Below, one piece after another: positions 7,343-14,567 of a DNA stretch of 16,397 bases; the first letter of the stretch is position 1; the number at the start of each line of letters is the position of its first letter. The position numbers were made by a program, and so were the translations under genes. Below the pieces are notes generated by a model. That model was not told where the DNA came from. It worked only from the letters and a program-made list of their open reading frames with translations, and ran no database searches. Origin of the DNA: Verrucomicrobiia bacterium (GTDB lineage: Bacteria; Verrucomicrobiota; Verrucomicrobiia; CAIQCK01); contig JAOACV010000007.1 of the NCBI GenBank assembly GCA_026417675.1, positions 1 through 16,397 on the forward strand, given 5' to 3'.

Positions 7343-8248
7343 ATGCCCAAAGCCAGCTACAGCCAGGAGATCGAACGCGGATTGCGCGTCGCGGAGGCCA
7401 ACATCTATCACGAGGACAAGATCTGGTCGCGCTACAGCAACGACAAGGTGGACATCGGCGAGGTGCTCGCCAGCGTGATCCGCACGCTCCACAAGGCGCT
7501 GCCAATCACCAAGCCGATGAAGGCGCTCTCCATCGGCTCCGGCGCGGAGCCGCAGTTCCGCATCCTGGAAACGGCGTTTCGCGGCGGGTTGCACCTGCTG
7601 GACATGGACGACACGTCGCTGGACATCCTGCGCGAGCGCATCCACCGGCAGGCGACCGATCATGCCTCGGTGGTGCGGGCGGATTTCAAGGAGATTTTCC
7701 GCGACGCGCGCAAGACGCGCGCCTTCATGGAGACCGAGCTGGCCGGCGGGCGCGTGGAATTGATCACGCTGCATCATTCCCTGTATTACGCCGCCGAATC
7801 GGACTGGCTGCCGATCCTGGCCAACCTCTACAAGAGCGCCCTGGCGTCCACCGGCGCGCTGCACGCGGTTCTGATGGCCAACCAGAGCGACGACCCGGCG
7901 ACCACGACGTGGCTCTACAACCATTTCGTCGGCAAGTTCTTCGGCGCGCGCAACGAGCAGGACCTGCGCGCGTTCGCCGCGTCGTTGAAAAAACGGCCGC
8001 TCTTCAGAAACGCGCAGGTGCTCGTGAAAACCAACCGCGTGCGCTTCCGCGCCCCGGACTTTGAGAAGCTGATGGCGGTGGTCTGGATGATCCTGCTCTA
8101 CCCCGACGTGCATCCCTACAGCGAGAAGCAGCGCCGCGAGATCACCGAGTTCGTCCATCAGCGTTTCTGGCAGAAAGACCAGCCGCTGATCCAGTTGCAG
8201 GACCACATGGTCATCTACCGGGGCATCCCGTTCAAAGGGTTGATCTGA
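7343..8248 (+). CDS. class I SAM-dependent methyltransferase, substrate unknown
   Basis: 301-residue soluble protein without signal peptide. KALSIGSGAEPQ (60-71) is the glycine-rich SAM-binding motif I; LHLLDMDDTSLDIL (83-96) ends the second strand with acidic residues expected to hold the ribose hydroxyls; SVVRADFKEIF (109-119) fits motif III; ELITLHHSLYYAAESDW (139-155) sits where the substrate-proximal strand-4 motif lies, with HHSLYY instead of an NPPY-type motif, so a DNA adenine or glutamine target is unlikely. The C-terminal third (about 215-301) is basic and aromatic (FHQRFW-like, QLQDHMVIYRGIPFKG) and probably forms a substrate cap. The layout recalls small-molecule N-methyltransferases of the histamine/carnosine type, but similarity is too loose to name a substrate. 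It is transcribed away from the sulfatases and converges on the hydrolase gene 32 nt downstream. Confidence 0.85.
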   Translation: MPKASYSQEIERGLRVAEANIYHEDKIWSRYSNDKVDIGEVLASVIRTLHKALPITKPMKALSIGSGAEPQFRILETAFRGGLHLLDMDDTSLDILRERIHRQATDHASVVRADFKEIFRDARKTRAFMETELAGGRVELITLHHSLYYAAESDWLPILANLYKSALASTGALHAVLMANQSDDPATTTWLYNHFVGKFFGARNEQDLRAFAASLKKRPLFRNAQVLVKTNRVRFRAPDFEKLMAVVWMILLYPDVHPYSEKQRREITEFVHQRFWQKDQPLIQLQDHMVIYRGIPFKGLI

Positions 8249-8262
8249 GGAACGGCTTGATT

Positions 8263-8278
8263 GGCGTGGACAAACGCC
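8263..8278. terminator. short hairpin between convergent genes
   Basis: GGCGT (8263-8267) pairs with ACGCC (8274-8278) around a 6-nt loop; two flanking U-G pairs could lengthen the stem in plus-strand RNA. It lies between the methyltransferase stop (8248) and the hydrolase stop (8281). There is no T-tract, so support is weak. Confidence 0.2.
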
Positions 8279-8280
8279 GG

Positions 8281-8967
8281 CTACCTGCCTCCGGTCCTTG
8301 GCGAGAGCACAAACTCGCTGATCTGCTCGATCAACTCGTCCCCGTGGGCTTTGAACATCTCCTGTCCGTGGCCGCCGTCCTTGAAGACCAGTTGTTGTTT
8401 CGGCTCGGCGGCCTCGGCGAACGCCGCGGTCCACTGCGAGTAATTCGCGACGTCATCCTGGGCGATGACGAACAATTTGCGGCACTTGGCGTCCCGGCAG
8501 GCGCGCGGGTCGAACGCGGAAAGCAGGATGATGCCCGCAAAGGGCTTCCTGGCCTGCAGTTCCTTCAACACCTTGAGCGCAGCCTGCCCGCCCATGCTGC
8601 TGCCGAGCACGCAGACACGCTTGGCGCCGCGTTCGATCAGGTAATCCACCGCCGCGAGCACATCCAGCTTCTGGTCCGGCAACACGGGCGGCAGGTCGGC
8701 CGGATAGCCCCGGAAGTTCAGCGCCAAGCACATGATGCCCCGCGCCTGGAGCCGTTTGCACTCGGCGGCGAAGGACTCGGCCCCGTTCACATACTTGCGC
8801 CCGTGACAGAGCACCAGCGCCGTCTCCGATTTGCCATACAGCCTGCCCGTGAGGCTGTAACCGTCGGAGGCCTTCATCTGCACCCACTCGACGTGGTTCG
8901 TCTCATCAGCCGGCAAGGTGGCCGAGGCCGCCACCCACACGGCCAGTAGCGAAGCCAGTCGTTTCAT
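8281..8967 (-). CDS. exported alpha/beta hydrolase (dienelactone hydrolase-like)
   Basis: 228-residue serine hydrolase with a signal peptide (1-20, ending ATLPA). ALVLCHGRKYVNG (50-62) gives the oxyanion-hole His-Gly turn; VLGSSMGGQAALKVL (120-134) is the nucleophile elbow with Ser124; KLFVIAQDDVA (164-174) supplies the acid (Asp171 or 172); DGGHGQEMF (197-205) supplies the base, His200. The triad is complete. The short length and absence of a lid suit a dienelactone-hydrolase or acyl-esterase type, so deacylation of a small ester or glycan substituent in the periplasm is plausible but inferred. It starts 10 nt after the stop of the upstream oxidoreductase gene, so the two are probably co-transcribed. 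No strong ribosome site is visible. Confidence 0.88.
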   Translation of the reverse strand: MKRLASLLAVWVAASATLPADETNHVEWVQMKASDGYSLTGRLYGKSETALVLCHGRKYVNGAESFAAECKRLQARGIMCLALNFRGYPADLPPVLPDQKLDVLAAVDYLIERGAKRVCVLGSSMGGQAALKVLKELQARKPFAGIILLSAFDPRACRDAKCRKLFVIAQDDVANYSQWTAAFAEAAEPKQQLVFKDGGHGQEMFKAHGDELIEQISEFVLSPRTGGR

Positions 8968-8977
8968 GGACGCGCGC

Positions 8978-10291
8978 TCACGCTGAATACACCTTCAGTT
9001 TCCACGGCTTGCGGTAGGGCCGCTCGTAGGAAACGCAGCCCCGGATGGCCTCCCGGTTGGCGATGTCCTGCCGCTTCGCATCCCAAAAGATCGTGCGCCC
9101 GCTCTGATAGGCGATATTGCCGAGGTGGCAGATCATCGTCGTCTTGGCCATGCTCTCGATGTCCGACGCGGGCGTCGCGCGCGTGCGGACGCAATCGAGA
9201 AAGTTCTGCCAGTGCGTGCTCTCAGCCTTCACAGGCTCCGGCGGCCCCTCGAAGATCGGTTTCTCCGGGAACCACTTGTAGTCCTGCCGATCCACGATGA
9301 GCGTGCCCTTGGTGCCGATAAACTCCGCGCCGTGGTTGATGCCGCCGTCGGGACCGCGGCCGTTGTTGAAGCGCACCTCCCAGTTCATCACCCACTTTGG
9401 GAACCGGTAGATCGTCTGCATGGTGTCGGGCGTGTCGCGGTCGTCGTCGAGCACGAACTTGCCGCCGACGCTGGCCACGCTGATCGGGTCGCTCTCGCGC
9501 TGGCCAAGCAGCACGATGTCAATCATATGCACGCCCCAATCGGTCATCAGCCCGCCGCCGTAATCGAAGAACCAACGCCAGTTCCAGTGGCAACGGTTGT
9601 CCGCGTAAGGCTTCTTCGGAGCCGGCCCCAGCCAGAAATCCCAGTCCAGCTCCGGCGGCGGGTCGGAGGGCGGACGGCGGCCGATGCTTTTGAGCCAGCC
9701 GCCCATCGGGTTGACGAACCACGCGCGGCACATGTTGATCTCGCCCATCTTGCCAGAGTGGACGAACTCCAGCGCCTTCTGGAAATGCGGCACGCTGCGC
9801 TGCCAGGTGCCGACCTGCACGACGCGCTTGAACCGCCTGGCCGCCGCGACCATCGCCTTGGCCTCCACGAAGCTGTGCGAGATCGGCTTCTCGCAATAGC
9901 TGTCCTTGCCCGCCTCGCACGCGGCGATGAACGTCAGCGCGTGCCAATGGTCCGGCGTCGCGATGATCACCGCGTCCACGTCCTTCTGTTCCAGCAGCGC
10001 GCGGAAATCCTTGTGAATCTTCGGCTCGCGACGCCCCTCCTTGACCACCTCCGCCGCCGCCTGCTGCGCGTGCTTCGCGTCCACGTCGCACACCGCGGCG
10101 ACCTCCATGCCGAGGTCGAGGAACCGGTGCATGTTCGCGCGGCCCATGCCGCCGCAGCCAATGAGTCCAAAGACGACCTTGTTGTTGGCGCCCTTGCTCT
10201 GCGCCAGCGCGCGCGGTCCGAGCGCCAGACCAGCGCCGAGCGCCGCGCCCGCGGTAGTGAGGAAGTCACGTCGAGTGAAGGTTCTGTTCAT
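8978..10291 (-). CDS. Tat-exported Gfo/Idh/MocA-family oxidoreductase
   Basis: 437-residue NAD(P)-dependent sugar or inositol-type dehydrogenase. The ATG at 10291 is chosen over the in-frame ATG at 10318 because it has an AAAAGG ribosome site and places a twin-arginine signal at once: TRRDFLTTAG (6-15) followed by a hydrophobic stretch to ALAQ (31). The Rossmann domain shows GLIGCGGMGRANMHR (42-56) and AAVCDVD (65-71); IIATPDHWHALT (109-120) and YCEKPISHS (132-140, catalytic-site Lys135 in EKP) are family hallmarks; MTDWGVHMIDIVLL (249-262) carries the conserved Asp-x-x-x-His. The C-terminal domain (about 270-437) is complete. Tat export means it folds with cofactor in the cytoplasm before crossing, and this class is greatly expanded in Verrucomicrobiota and Planctomycetota. 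Its partner is the exported hydrolase 10 nt downstream. The substrate cannot be read from sequence. It lies 91 nt after folE on the same strand. Confidence 0.93.
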   Translation of the reverse strand: MNRTFTRRDFLTTAGAALGAGLALGPRALAQSKGANNKVVFGLIGCGGMGRANMHRFLDLGMEVAAVCDVDAKHAQQAAAEVVKEGRREPKIHKDFRALLEQKDVDAVIIATPDHWHALTFIAACEAGKDSYCEKPISHSFVEAKAMVAAARRFKRVVQVGTWQRSVPHFQKALEFVHSGKMGEINMCRAWFVNPMGGWLKSIGRRPPSDPPPELDWDFWLGPAPKKPYADNRCHWNWRWFFDYGGGLMTDWGVHMIDIVLLGQRESDPISVASVGGKFVLDDDRDTPDTMQTIYRFPKWVMNWEVRFNNGRGPDGGINHGAEFIGTKGTLIVDRQDYKWFPEKPIFEGPPEPVKAESTHWQNFLDCVRTRATPASDIESMAKTTMICHLGNIAYQSGRTIFWDAKRQDIANREAIRGCVSYERPYRKPWKLKVYSA

Positions 10292-10296
10292 GGCAG

Positions 10297-10302
10297 CCTT
10301 TT
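10297..10302 (-). promoter_or_regulatory. Shine-Dalgarno fixing the oxidoreductase start
   Basis: AAAAGG on the minus strand with 5 nt to the ATG at 10291. It decides this start against the upstream ATG at 10318, which would add nine residues before the twin-arginine signal. Confidence 0.55.
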
Positions 10303-10382
10303 TGCAACGACAGGTCATTGGAGTTCAGCTTCGGTTCTGATGGCTACTCAGCGCGCCCAATTCACGTTTCACGAGTGGCGTC

Positions 10383-10979
10383 TCACTGCGACAGCGAGTG
10401 GCCGAAGATGAGGGACATGACCTCGGTGCGGCTGGTGATGCGCTTGCGGAAGTCCCCGCGCATGGCGCTGGTGATGACGACCGAGCCGGGTTTTTTGACG
10501 CCGCGCAGGGTCATGCAGGTGTGGACGGCCTCCAAAATGACCGCGACGCCCTCCGCGCCGAGGCAATCGTTGATCAGATCGGCGATCTGGCTGGTCATGC
10601 GCTCCTGCACCTGCGGGCGGCGCGCGAACGCCTCGACGACGCGGGCGAGTTTGGAGATGCCGACGATCTTGCCGTTGGGGATGTAGGCGATGTGGGCCTT
10701 GCCGAAGAACGGCAGCAGGTGATGCTCGCACATCGAGAAAAACGGGATGTCCTTCACCAGCACGACCTCGTGATGATCCTCCTTGAACGTCTTGCGCAGG
10801 ACTTGGCAGGGGTCGTGTTCGCCGCCGCCGAAGATCTCCTCATACATCCGCGCGACCCGGGCGGGCGTTTCGCACAAGCCGTCGCGATCGGGATCCTCGC
10901 CGATGGCTTCGAGGATCATCCGCACGGCCTTCTCGATTTTCGGTTTGTCGAGGCGTCTGCTCATGATGGTTTGCGACAC
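10383..10979 (-). CDS. folE: GTP cyclohydrolase I
   Basis: 198-residue FolE, converting GTP to 7,8-dihydroneopterin triphosphate, the first step of tetrahydrofolate and related pterin synthesis, in the cytoplasm. Family blocks: [19 protein letters not shown] (34-52), [20 protein letters not shown] (80-99), [20 protein letters not shown] (107-126) and [14 protein letters not shown] (153-166). Zinc ligands Cys84, His87 and Cys155 are all present, so it is the zinc-dependent type. A GTG start at 10979 is preferred because a strong promoter (TTGACC/17/TATGCT) ends 8 nt before it; the ATG at 10964, five codons in, is the alternative and has no better ribosome site. No other folate or queuosine gene is nearby. 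Divergent from the LOG-family gene. Confidence 0.96.
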   Translation of the reverse strand: MSQTIMSRRLDKPKIEKAVRMILEAIGEDPDRDGLCETPARVARMYEEIFGGGEHDPCQVLRKTFKEDHHEVVLVKDIPFFSMCEHHLLPFFGKAHIAYIPNGKIVGISKLARVVEAFARRPQVQERMTSQIADLINDCLGAEGVAVILEAVHTCMTLRGVKKPGSVVITSAMRGDFRKRITSRTEVMSLIFGHSLSQ

Positions 10980-10987
10980 CGGGCCGC

Positions 10988-11016
10988 AGCATAGGACAAC
11001 CCGGCGGGCGGGTCAA
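10988..11016 (-). promoter_or_regulatory. leaderless-type promoter of folE
   Basis: Minus strand: TTGACC (11016-11011, five of six), exactly 17 nt, TATGCT (10993-10988), then 8 nt to the GTG at 10979. One of the two best matches in the window. It predicts an mRNA starting at or within a few bases of the GTG. Confidence 0.5.
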
Positions 11017-11108
11017 CTTCCGCGGGTGTATCCTTGCGGCGCTGGCGCGTTGTCTGACAGGGACGGACCAGGACGAAAGCCCGCCGCGCAGAAAGCCGGG
11101 CGGGCTGA

Positions 11109-11137
11109 TTGACATGGGAGAAGGCTGCCGATACAGT
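11109..11137 (+). promoter_or_regulatory. leaderless-type promoter of the LOG-M16 operon
   Basis: Perfect TTGACA (11109-11114), 17-nt spacer, TACAGT (11132-11137), then 9 nt to the ATG at 11147. The other possible start, the ATG at 11114, overlaps the -35 box and so could not be on the transcript, which supports 11147. Confidence 0.5.
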
Positions 11138-11146
11138 GCGCGCGCT

Positions 11147-11818
11147 ATGCCACAGAGCGCGATGCCCGACTTCACGCGAGAGGATCCATGGCGGGTGTTC
11201 CGCATCATGGCGGAGTTTGTGGACTCCTTCGAGTCCCTGAGCAGGATCGGCGCGGCGGTATCCGTGTTCGGCTCGGCGCGGACGCGGCGCGACGAGGCGA
11301 TGTATCGCAAGGCCGAGCAATTGGGACGGCTGCTGGTCGAGAACGGCTACGCCGTCATCACCGGCGGTGGGCCGGGCATCATGGAGGCGGCCAACAAAGG
11401 CGCCGCGGAGGCCGGCGGCATTTCGGTCGGTTTGAACATCCAGTTGCCGTCCGAGCAGAAGCCGAATCCCTACATGAACCGCTCGCTGGAGTTTCACTAC
11501 TTCTTCACGCGGAAGGTCTGTTTCGTCAAATACGCCAGCGCTTTCGTGATGTTTCCAGGCGGGTTCGGAACGCTCGACGAATTCTACGAGGCCATCACCC
11601 TGATCCAGACGCGACGGATTGACCGGTTCCCGGTGGTGATGATCGGCCGGCGCTACTGGCAGGGGCTGATGGAGTGGATGCAGGAGGCGCTGGTGAAACC
11701 GAAACGCATTTCCCCGGAGGACATGAAGATCTTCGCCTGCGTCGAGACGCCCCGGAAGGCGGTCGAACACATCGTGAATTGGCACGCCGCGCGCAAACAC
11801 TCCGCGGCCAAGAGCTGA
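11147..11818 (+). CDS. LOG-family protein (cytokinin riboside 5'-monophosphate phosphoribohydrolase-like)
   Basis: 223-residue cytoplasmic Rossmann-fold protein of the LOG/TIGR00730 group. Characterised members cleave nucleoside 5'-monophosphates to base and ribose 5-phosphate; some bacterial members act generally on AMP or other nucleotides. VSVFGSART (39-47) opens the fold, GGGPGIMEAANKGA (73-86) binds phosphate, and PGGFGTLDEFYEAITLIQT (137-155) is the signature with the catalytic Arg/Glu region (TRKV near 121-124 and Glu145). The N-terminus DPWRVFRIMAEFVDSFESL (13-31) is typical of the longer subgroup. The ATG at 11147 is chosen from promoter position; ATGs at 11114 and 11162 are alternatives, and no Shine-Dalgarno is visible at any of them. 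The M16 peptidase starts 2 nt after the stop, so translation is probably coupled. Confidence 0.9.
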   Translation: MPQSAMPDFTREDPWRVFRIMAEFVDSFESLSRIGAAVSVFGSARTRRDEAMYRKAEQLGRLLVENGYAVITGGGPGIMEAANKGAAEAGGISVGLNIQLPSEQKPNPYMNRSLEFHYFFTRKVCFVKYASAFVMFPGGFGTLDEFYEAITLIQTRRIDRFPVVMIGRRYWQGLMEWMQEALVKPKRISPEDMKIFACVETPRKAVEHIVNWHAARKHSAAKS

Positions 11819-11820
11819 CC

Positions 11821-13095
11821 ATGGCGACCCGCTACCAGCTCGCCCGCCTCGACAACCGTTTGCAAGTGGCCACCGCAGTCCTGCCCGCCATGCAGAGCGT
11901 GACCGCGGGCGTTTGGATCGCCGTCGGGGGTCGGCATGAGCCGGCGCGGCTTTGCGGCATCAGTCATTTCATCGAACATCTGCTCTTCAAAGGCACACGC
12001 CGGCGCACCGCCAAGCAGATCAGCCAGGAGGTCGAGGGCGTTGGCGGCTACCTCAACGCCTTCACCAGCGAGGAGCACACCTGCTACTTCGCCAAGGCCA
12101 GCGCCGACAAGCTGGGCCTGTTGCTCGACGTGTTGCTGGACATCTACACGGAGCCGCTGTTTGCGCCGGCAGACCTCGCCAAGGAGCGCGAGGTCATCAA
12201 AGAAGAAATCCAGATGTATCTGGACCGGCCCGATCAGCACGTGCATGAGCTTCTCAACGAGCTGCTTTGGCCGGCGCAACCGCTCGGCCGCCCCCTGACC
12301 GGCACGCTCAAAAGCATGGACGCCATTTCCCGCCGCGACGTGCTCGCCTACAAAGCGCGCCACTACGTCAGCGACAACACCCTCATCGCCGTTGCCGGCC
12401 CCGTCGAACACGCCGCCGTCACCGCGATGGCGGCTAGGGCTGCCTCGCGCATCCGTCCGGGGCGGCGCGGAAGGTTTTCTCCGGCGCGCGAAAGCCGGCG
12501 CGGACCGTTGCTGCGGCTGCACGCCAAGGACACCGAACAGACACACGTCGCGCTGGCCGTGCACACGTTTTCGCGATACGACCCGCGGCGTTATGCGCTG
12601 AAGCTGCTCAACGTCATCCTCGGCGAAAACATGAGCAGCCGGCTTTTTCAAGCCGTCCGCGAACAACACGGCCTGGCCTACGCGATCAGCAGCGCCACGA
12701 GCTACTTTGCCGACTCCGGCGCGCTCGTGATCTCCGCAGGGCTGGACAACGCCCACCTGCGCAAGGCGTTGCGCGTAATCTCTCGCGAGCTGTCCCGGCT
12801 CGCCGCCAAGCCTCCGTCAGCCGCCGAACTCCGGCGGGCCAAGGACTTCGCCATCGGCCAGATGCGGTTGAGCTTGGAGAGCACCAGCAACCAGATGATG
12901 TGGGTCGGCGAACACTTGATCGGTTACGGCGAGGTTCTGGACCCCGACGAGATCGTGAGTCGCCTCCAAGTCGTGTCCCCCGACGAGATTCAGGCCCTCG
13001 CGCGCTCTCTTCTGCGCACCCCGCGTTTGCGCCTGGCCGTGATCGGCCCTCAGAACGACGCGAAGGCAATCGAGCGGGAACTGGTCGTGGAGTAG
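11821..13095 (+). CDS. M16-family zinc metallopeptidase (processing-peptidase-like)
   Basis: 424-residue pitrilysin-clan peptidase close in layout to the mitochondrial processing peptidase beta subunit and bacterial PqqL/YmxG-type proteins. The inverted zinc motif HFIEH (49-53) lies in GISHFIEHLLFKGTRRR, and the third ligand glutamate lies in EREVIKEEI (122-130, probably Glu129), 76 residues on as expected. GGYLNAFTSEEHTCYF (75-90) is the substrate-edge strand. The second, non-catalytic half follows from about 215 (LGENMSSRLFQAVREQHGLAYAISS). No signal peptide is seen, so it should be cytoplasmic unless exported otherwise. The ATG is 2 nt after the LOG stop; AAGAG at 11810-11814 may serve as ribosome site, within the LOG gene. 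It probably cleaves short peptides or presequences; the target is unknown. Confidence 0.93.
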   Translation: MATRYQLARLDNRLQVATAVLPAMQSVTAGVWIAVGGRHEPARLCGISHFIEHLLFKGTRRRTAKQISQEVEGVGGYLNAFTSEEHTCYFAKASADKLGLLLDVLLDIYTEPLFAPADLAKEREVIKEEIQMYLDRPDQHVHELLNELLWPAQPLGRPLTGTLKSMDAISRRDVLAYKARHYVSDNTLIAVAGPVEHAAVTAMAARAASRIRPGRRGRFSPARESRRGPLLRLHAKDTEQTHVALAVHTFSRYDPRRYALKLLNVILGENMSSRLFQAVREQHGLAYAISSATSYFADSGALVISAGLDNAHLRKALRVISRELSRLAAKPPSAAELRRAKDFAIGQMRLSLESTSNQMMWVGEHLIGYGEVLDPDEIVSRLQVVSPDEIQALARSLLRTPRLRLAVIGPQNDAKAIERELVVE

Positions 13096-13151
13096 CCGCT
13101 GAGACCCCCTGACGCGGGCATTATCGTGGCCGGCGCGTCCCAAGGTGTATG

Positions 13152-13213
13152 CGCGTTCTCCGAACGCACTTGGCGTCGCGCGCGCAGCATGTGCATCGCG
13201 TTTGGAGAACGCG
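13152..13213. repeat. 16-nt inverted repeat with 30-nt loop, possible dispersed element or bidirectional terminator
   Basis: CGCGTTCTCCGAACGC (13152-13167) pairs with GCGTTTGGAGAACGCG (13198-13213) over 16 positions; the only mismatch is a G-T that becomes a wobble in plus-strand RNA. The 30-nt loop contains a GCGCGCGC run. It sits in the 183-nt gap between the convergent M16 and S41-like genes, nothing else in that gap looks coding, and no T-tract follows the stem. Its size and symmetry are like REP/MITE-type intergenic repeats, but only one copy is in this window. Confidence 0.45.
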
Positions 13214-13278
13214 ATCCATCCTGTGGAACTGTCACATGGGAGCACGCAGAGGTGGCGCCAACACGCGGCGCGAGACGC

Positions 13279-14409
13279 TTACTGATTCACTTCCCCCAAC
13301 CGGCCCAGGCAGATGGCGACCGCGCGCTGGATGATCCGGTCGGCCAGTGGATCGGCGACGACGTTCTCCTGACTGGCGACGCTGCGTTGCCATGCGGCCA
13401 GTTCCTCATGCGGCGCGAGGGCCATCTCGATGTCCGGCACGAGGCCCTGTTCTGCCAAACGCGCGCCGTCGGCCAGGCAACACTCGCCGCGGCTCACCAA
13501 CGCGACCGGACCGTTGGGCTGCGGCACGACCTGCACCACCTGCGCGTGGCCGAAACTCTTGCTGCCGATCAACAGCGCCCGGCATTGCGAGCGCAACGCG
13601 CCGGCGAGCAGTTCGGCCGCGCCGGCGGTGTTGGCGTTGATGAGCGCGCAAAGCGGCCCGCGCAGGCGCATCCCGTAACGGCTGGTGAAATAGACGCGGT
13701 GCGGCTCGGCGGGGCCGGATTGCAGGGCGAACACCGGCTGGGCCGGCTCCAGGAAACGGCTGGCGGTCTCTCGCACGCCGCGCAACAGGCCGCCGCGGTT
13801 GTGTCGCAGATCGAGCACGCACGCGCGCGCTCCGTCGCGCTGCAGTTTCTCCAGGGCGGCTGTGAAATCGGCCCCGGTGTAACGGTTGAACGACGTCAGC
13901 CGCAGATAAGCGACCTTGCCCGCCAGCAACTGCGCGTCGCGCACCGAGTGGAGCTTGATGAAACTGCGCTGGAGCCGGTAGTCGCGCGTTTCGCGCGTGC
14001 CGGGCCGAAACACCGTCAGCGTCACCTGCGAGCCGGGTTCGCCGCGCAGCTTGCTCACCGCATCGTTGATGCCGAGGCCCGCCGTCAACGCGCCGTTGAT
14101 CTTCACAATCTGATCGCCGCGGCGCAGACCTGCTTTCGCGGCGGGGCCGTCTTTGATGGGTTCTTCGATGTTGAGCGCGTCGCCCGTAAGGGCGAGCTGA
14201 ATGCCGATGCCGCCAAACCGGCCTTGCCACCGATGGGCGTCCGCGCTTTCCGCTCCAGGCTCCGCGCCCAGTTCACACACCAAGTCCACCGGGGGCGACT
14301 CCGTGTCCGGTTCTGCCTCCGGATACACGGGCGCGCCCCACAACGTCGCGCCCGGACAAGCCAGCGCGACCGCGATGCCCGCAATCTCACACAGTCTCCA
14401 CCAACGCAT
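13279..14409 (-). CDS. S41/CtpA-like PDZ protein lacking catalytic Ser and Lys (probable pseudoprotease)
   Basis: 376-residue envelope protein related to carboxy-terminal processing peptidases. The ATG at 14409 has a GAGG ribosome site and gives a signal peptide or anchor (1-26, WWRLCEIAGIAVALACPGATLWGA); the upstream in-frame frame to 14529 is rejected. A PDZ domain spans about 66-148: GGIGIQLAL, IKDGPAAKAGLRRGDQIVKING, GEPGSQVTLTVFRPG. The peptidase core follows: VAYLRLTSFN (166-175) and VLDLRHNRGGLL (198-209), the family DLRxNxGG. The nucleophile block reads NTAGAAELLAGAL (260-272) where active enzymes have xSASASEIxAGAL, so the Ser position is Gly263; the general-base block reads GSKSFGHAQVVQ (282-293), His288 replacing the Lys of FGKG. 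Proteolysis by the usual dyad is therefore unlikely. A binding, chaperone or adaptor role is inference. It converges on the M16 gene and is divergent from hisH. Confidence 0.88.
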   Translation of the reverse strand: MRWWRLCEIAGIAVALACPGATLWGAPVYPEAEPDTESPPVDLVCELGAEPGAESADAHRWQGRFGGIGIQLALTGDALNIEEPIKDGPAAKAGLRRGDQIVKINGALTAGLGINDAVSKLRGEPGSQVTLTVFRPGTRETRDYRLQRSFIKLHSVRDAQLLAGKVAYLRLTSFNRYTGADFTAALEKLQRDGARACVLDLRHNRGGLLRGVRETASRFLEPAQPVFALQSGPAEPHRVYFTSRYGMRLRGPLCALINANTAGAAELLAGALRSQCRALLIGSKSFGHAQVVQVVPQPNGPVALVSRGECCLADGARLAEQGLVPDIEMALAPHEELAAWQRSVASQENVVADPLADRIIQRAVAICLGRLGEVNQ

Positions 14410-14424
14410 GTGACCTCGGCGATG

Positions 14425-14446
14425 GGGGCGGTTTCTCAGCCGCCCC
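14425..14446 (-). promoter_or_regulatory. hairpin in the leader of the S41-like gene
   Basis: GGGGCGG (14425-14431) pairs with CCGCCCC (14440-14446), and two further inner pairs (one a wobble) leave a 4-nt loop. It lies 7 nt upstream of the GAGG ribosome site at 14414-14417 and downstream of the candidate promoter, so it would be in the 5' leader. It could affect translation or mRNA stability; no known riboswitch or RNA family is recognised. Confidence 0.3.
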
Positions 14447-14457
14447 AAAGCTGCCGC

Positions 14458-14486
14458 AGTTTTCCGCATCCTCCACCGCCTTTCAA
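14458..14486 (-). promoter_or_regulatory. candidate promoter of the S41-like gene
   Basis: Minus strand: TTGAAA (14486-14481, five of six), 17 nt, AAAACT (14463-14458, three of six). This predicts a leader of about 40 nt containing the hairpin and the Shine-Dalgarno. Confidence 0.35.
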
Positions 14487-14567
14487 GGGCGAAGTGATTG
14501 GAACGGATGCTGCCCGGCGCCTGCCCCAACGACGGTTTTTCGATGTCTGCCTCTGCGCGGCCGCGGC

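Noticed and set aside
7223..8434. upstream extension of the sulfatase frame on the minus strand
   Set aside because: It is antisense to the methyltransferase and would bury the sulfatase signal peptide inside the protein.
9125..10411. 428-codon plus-strand open frame
   Set aside because: It is a mirror of the oxidoreductase coding strand, low in normal composition and without motifs.
11653..12756. 367-codon minus-strand open frame
   Set aside because: It is antisense to the M16 peptidase with its zinc motif; no domain is visible.
13149..13334. 61-codon plus-strand small protein overlapping the inverted repeat
   Set aside because: It has no ribosome site, spans the repeat and runs antisense into the S41-like gene; Arg-rich composition suggests chance.
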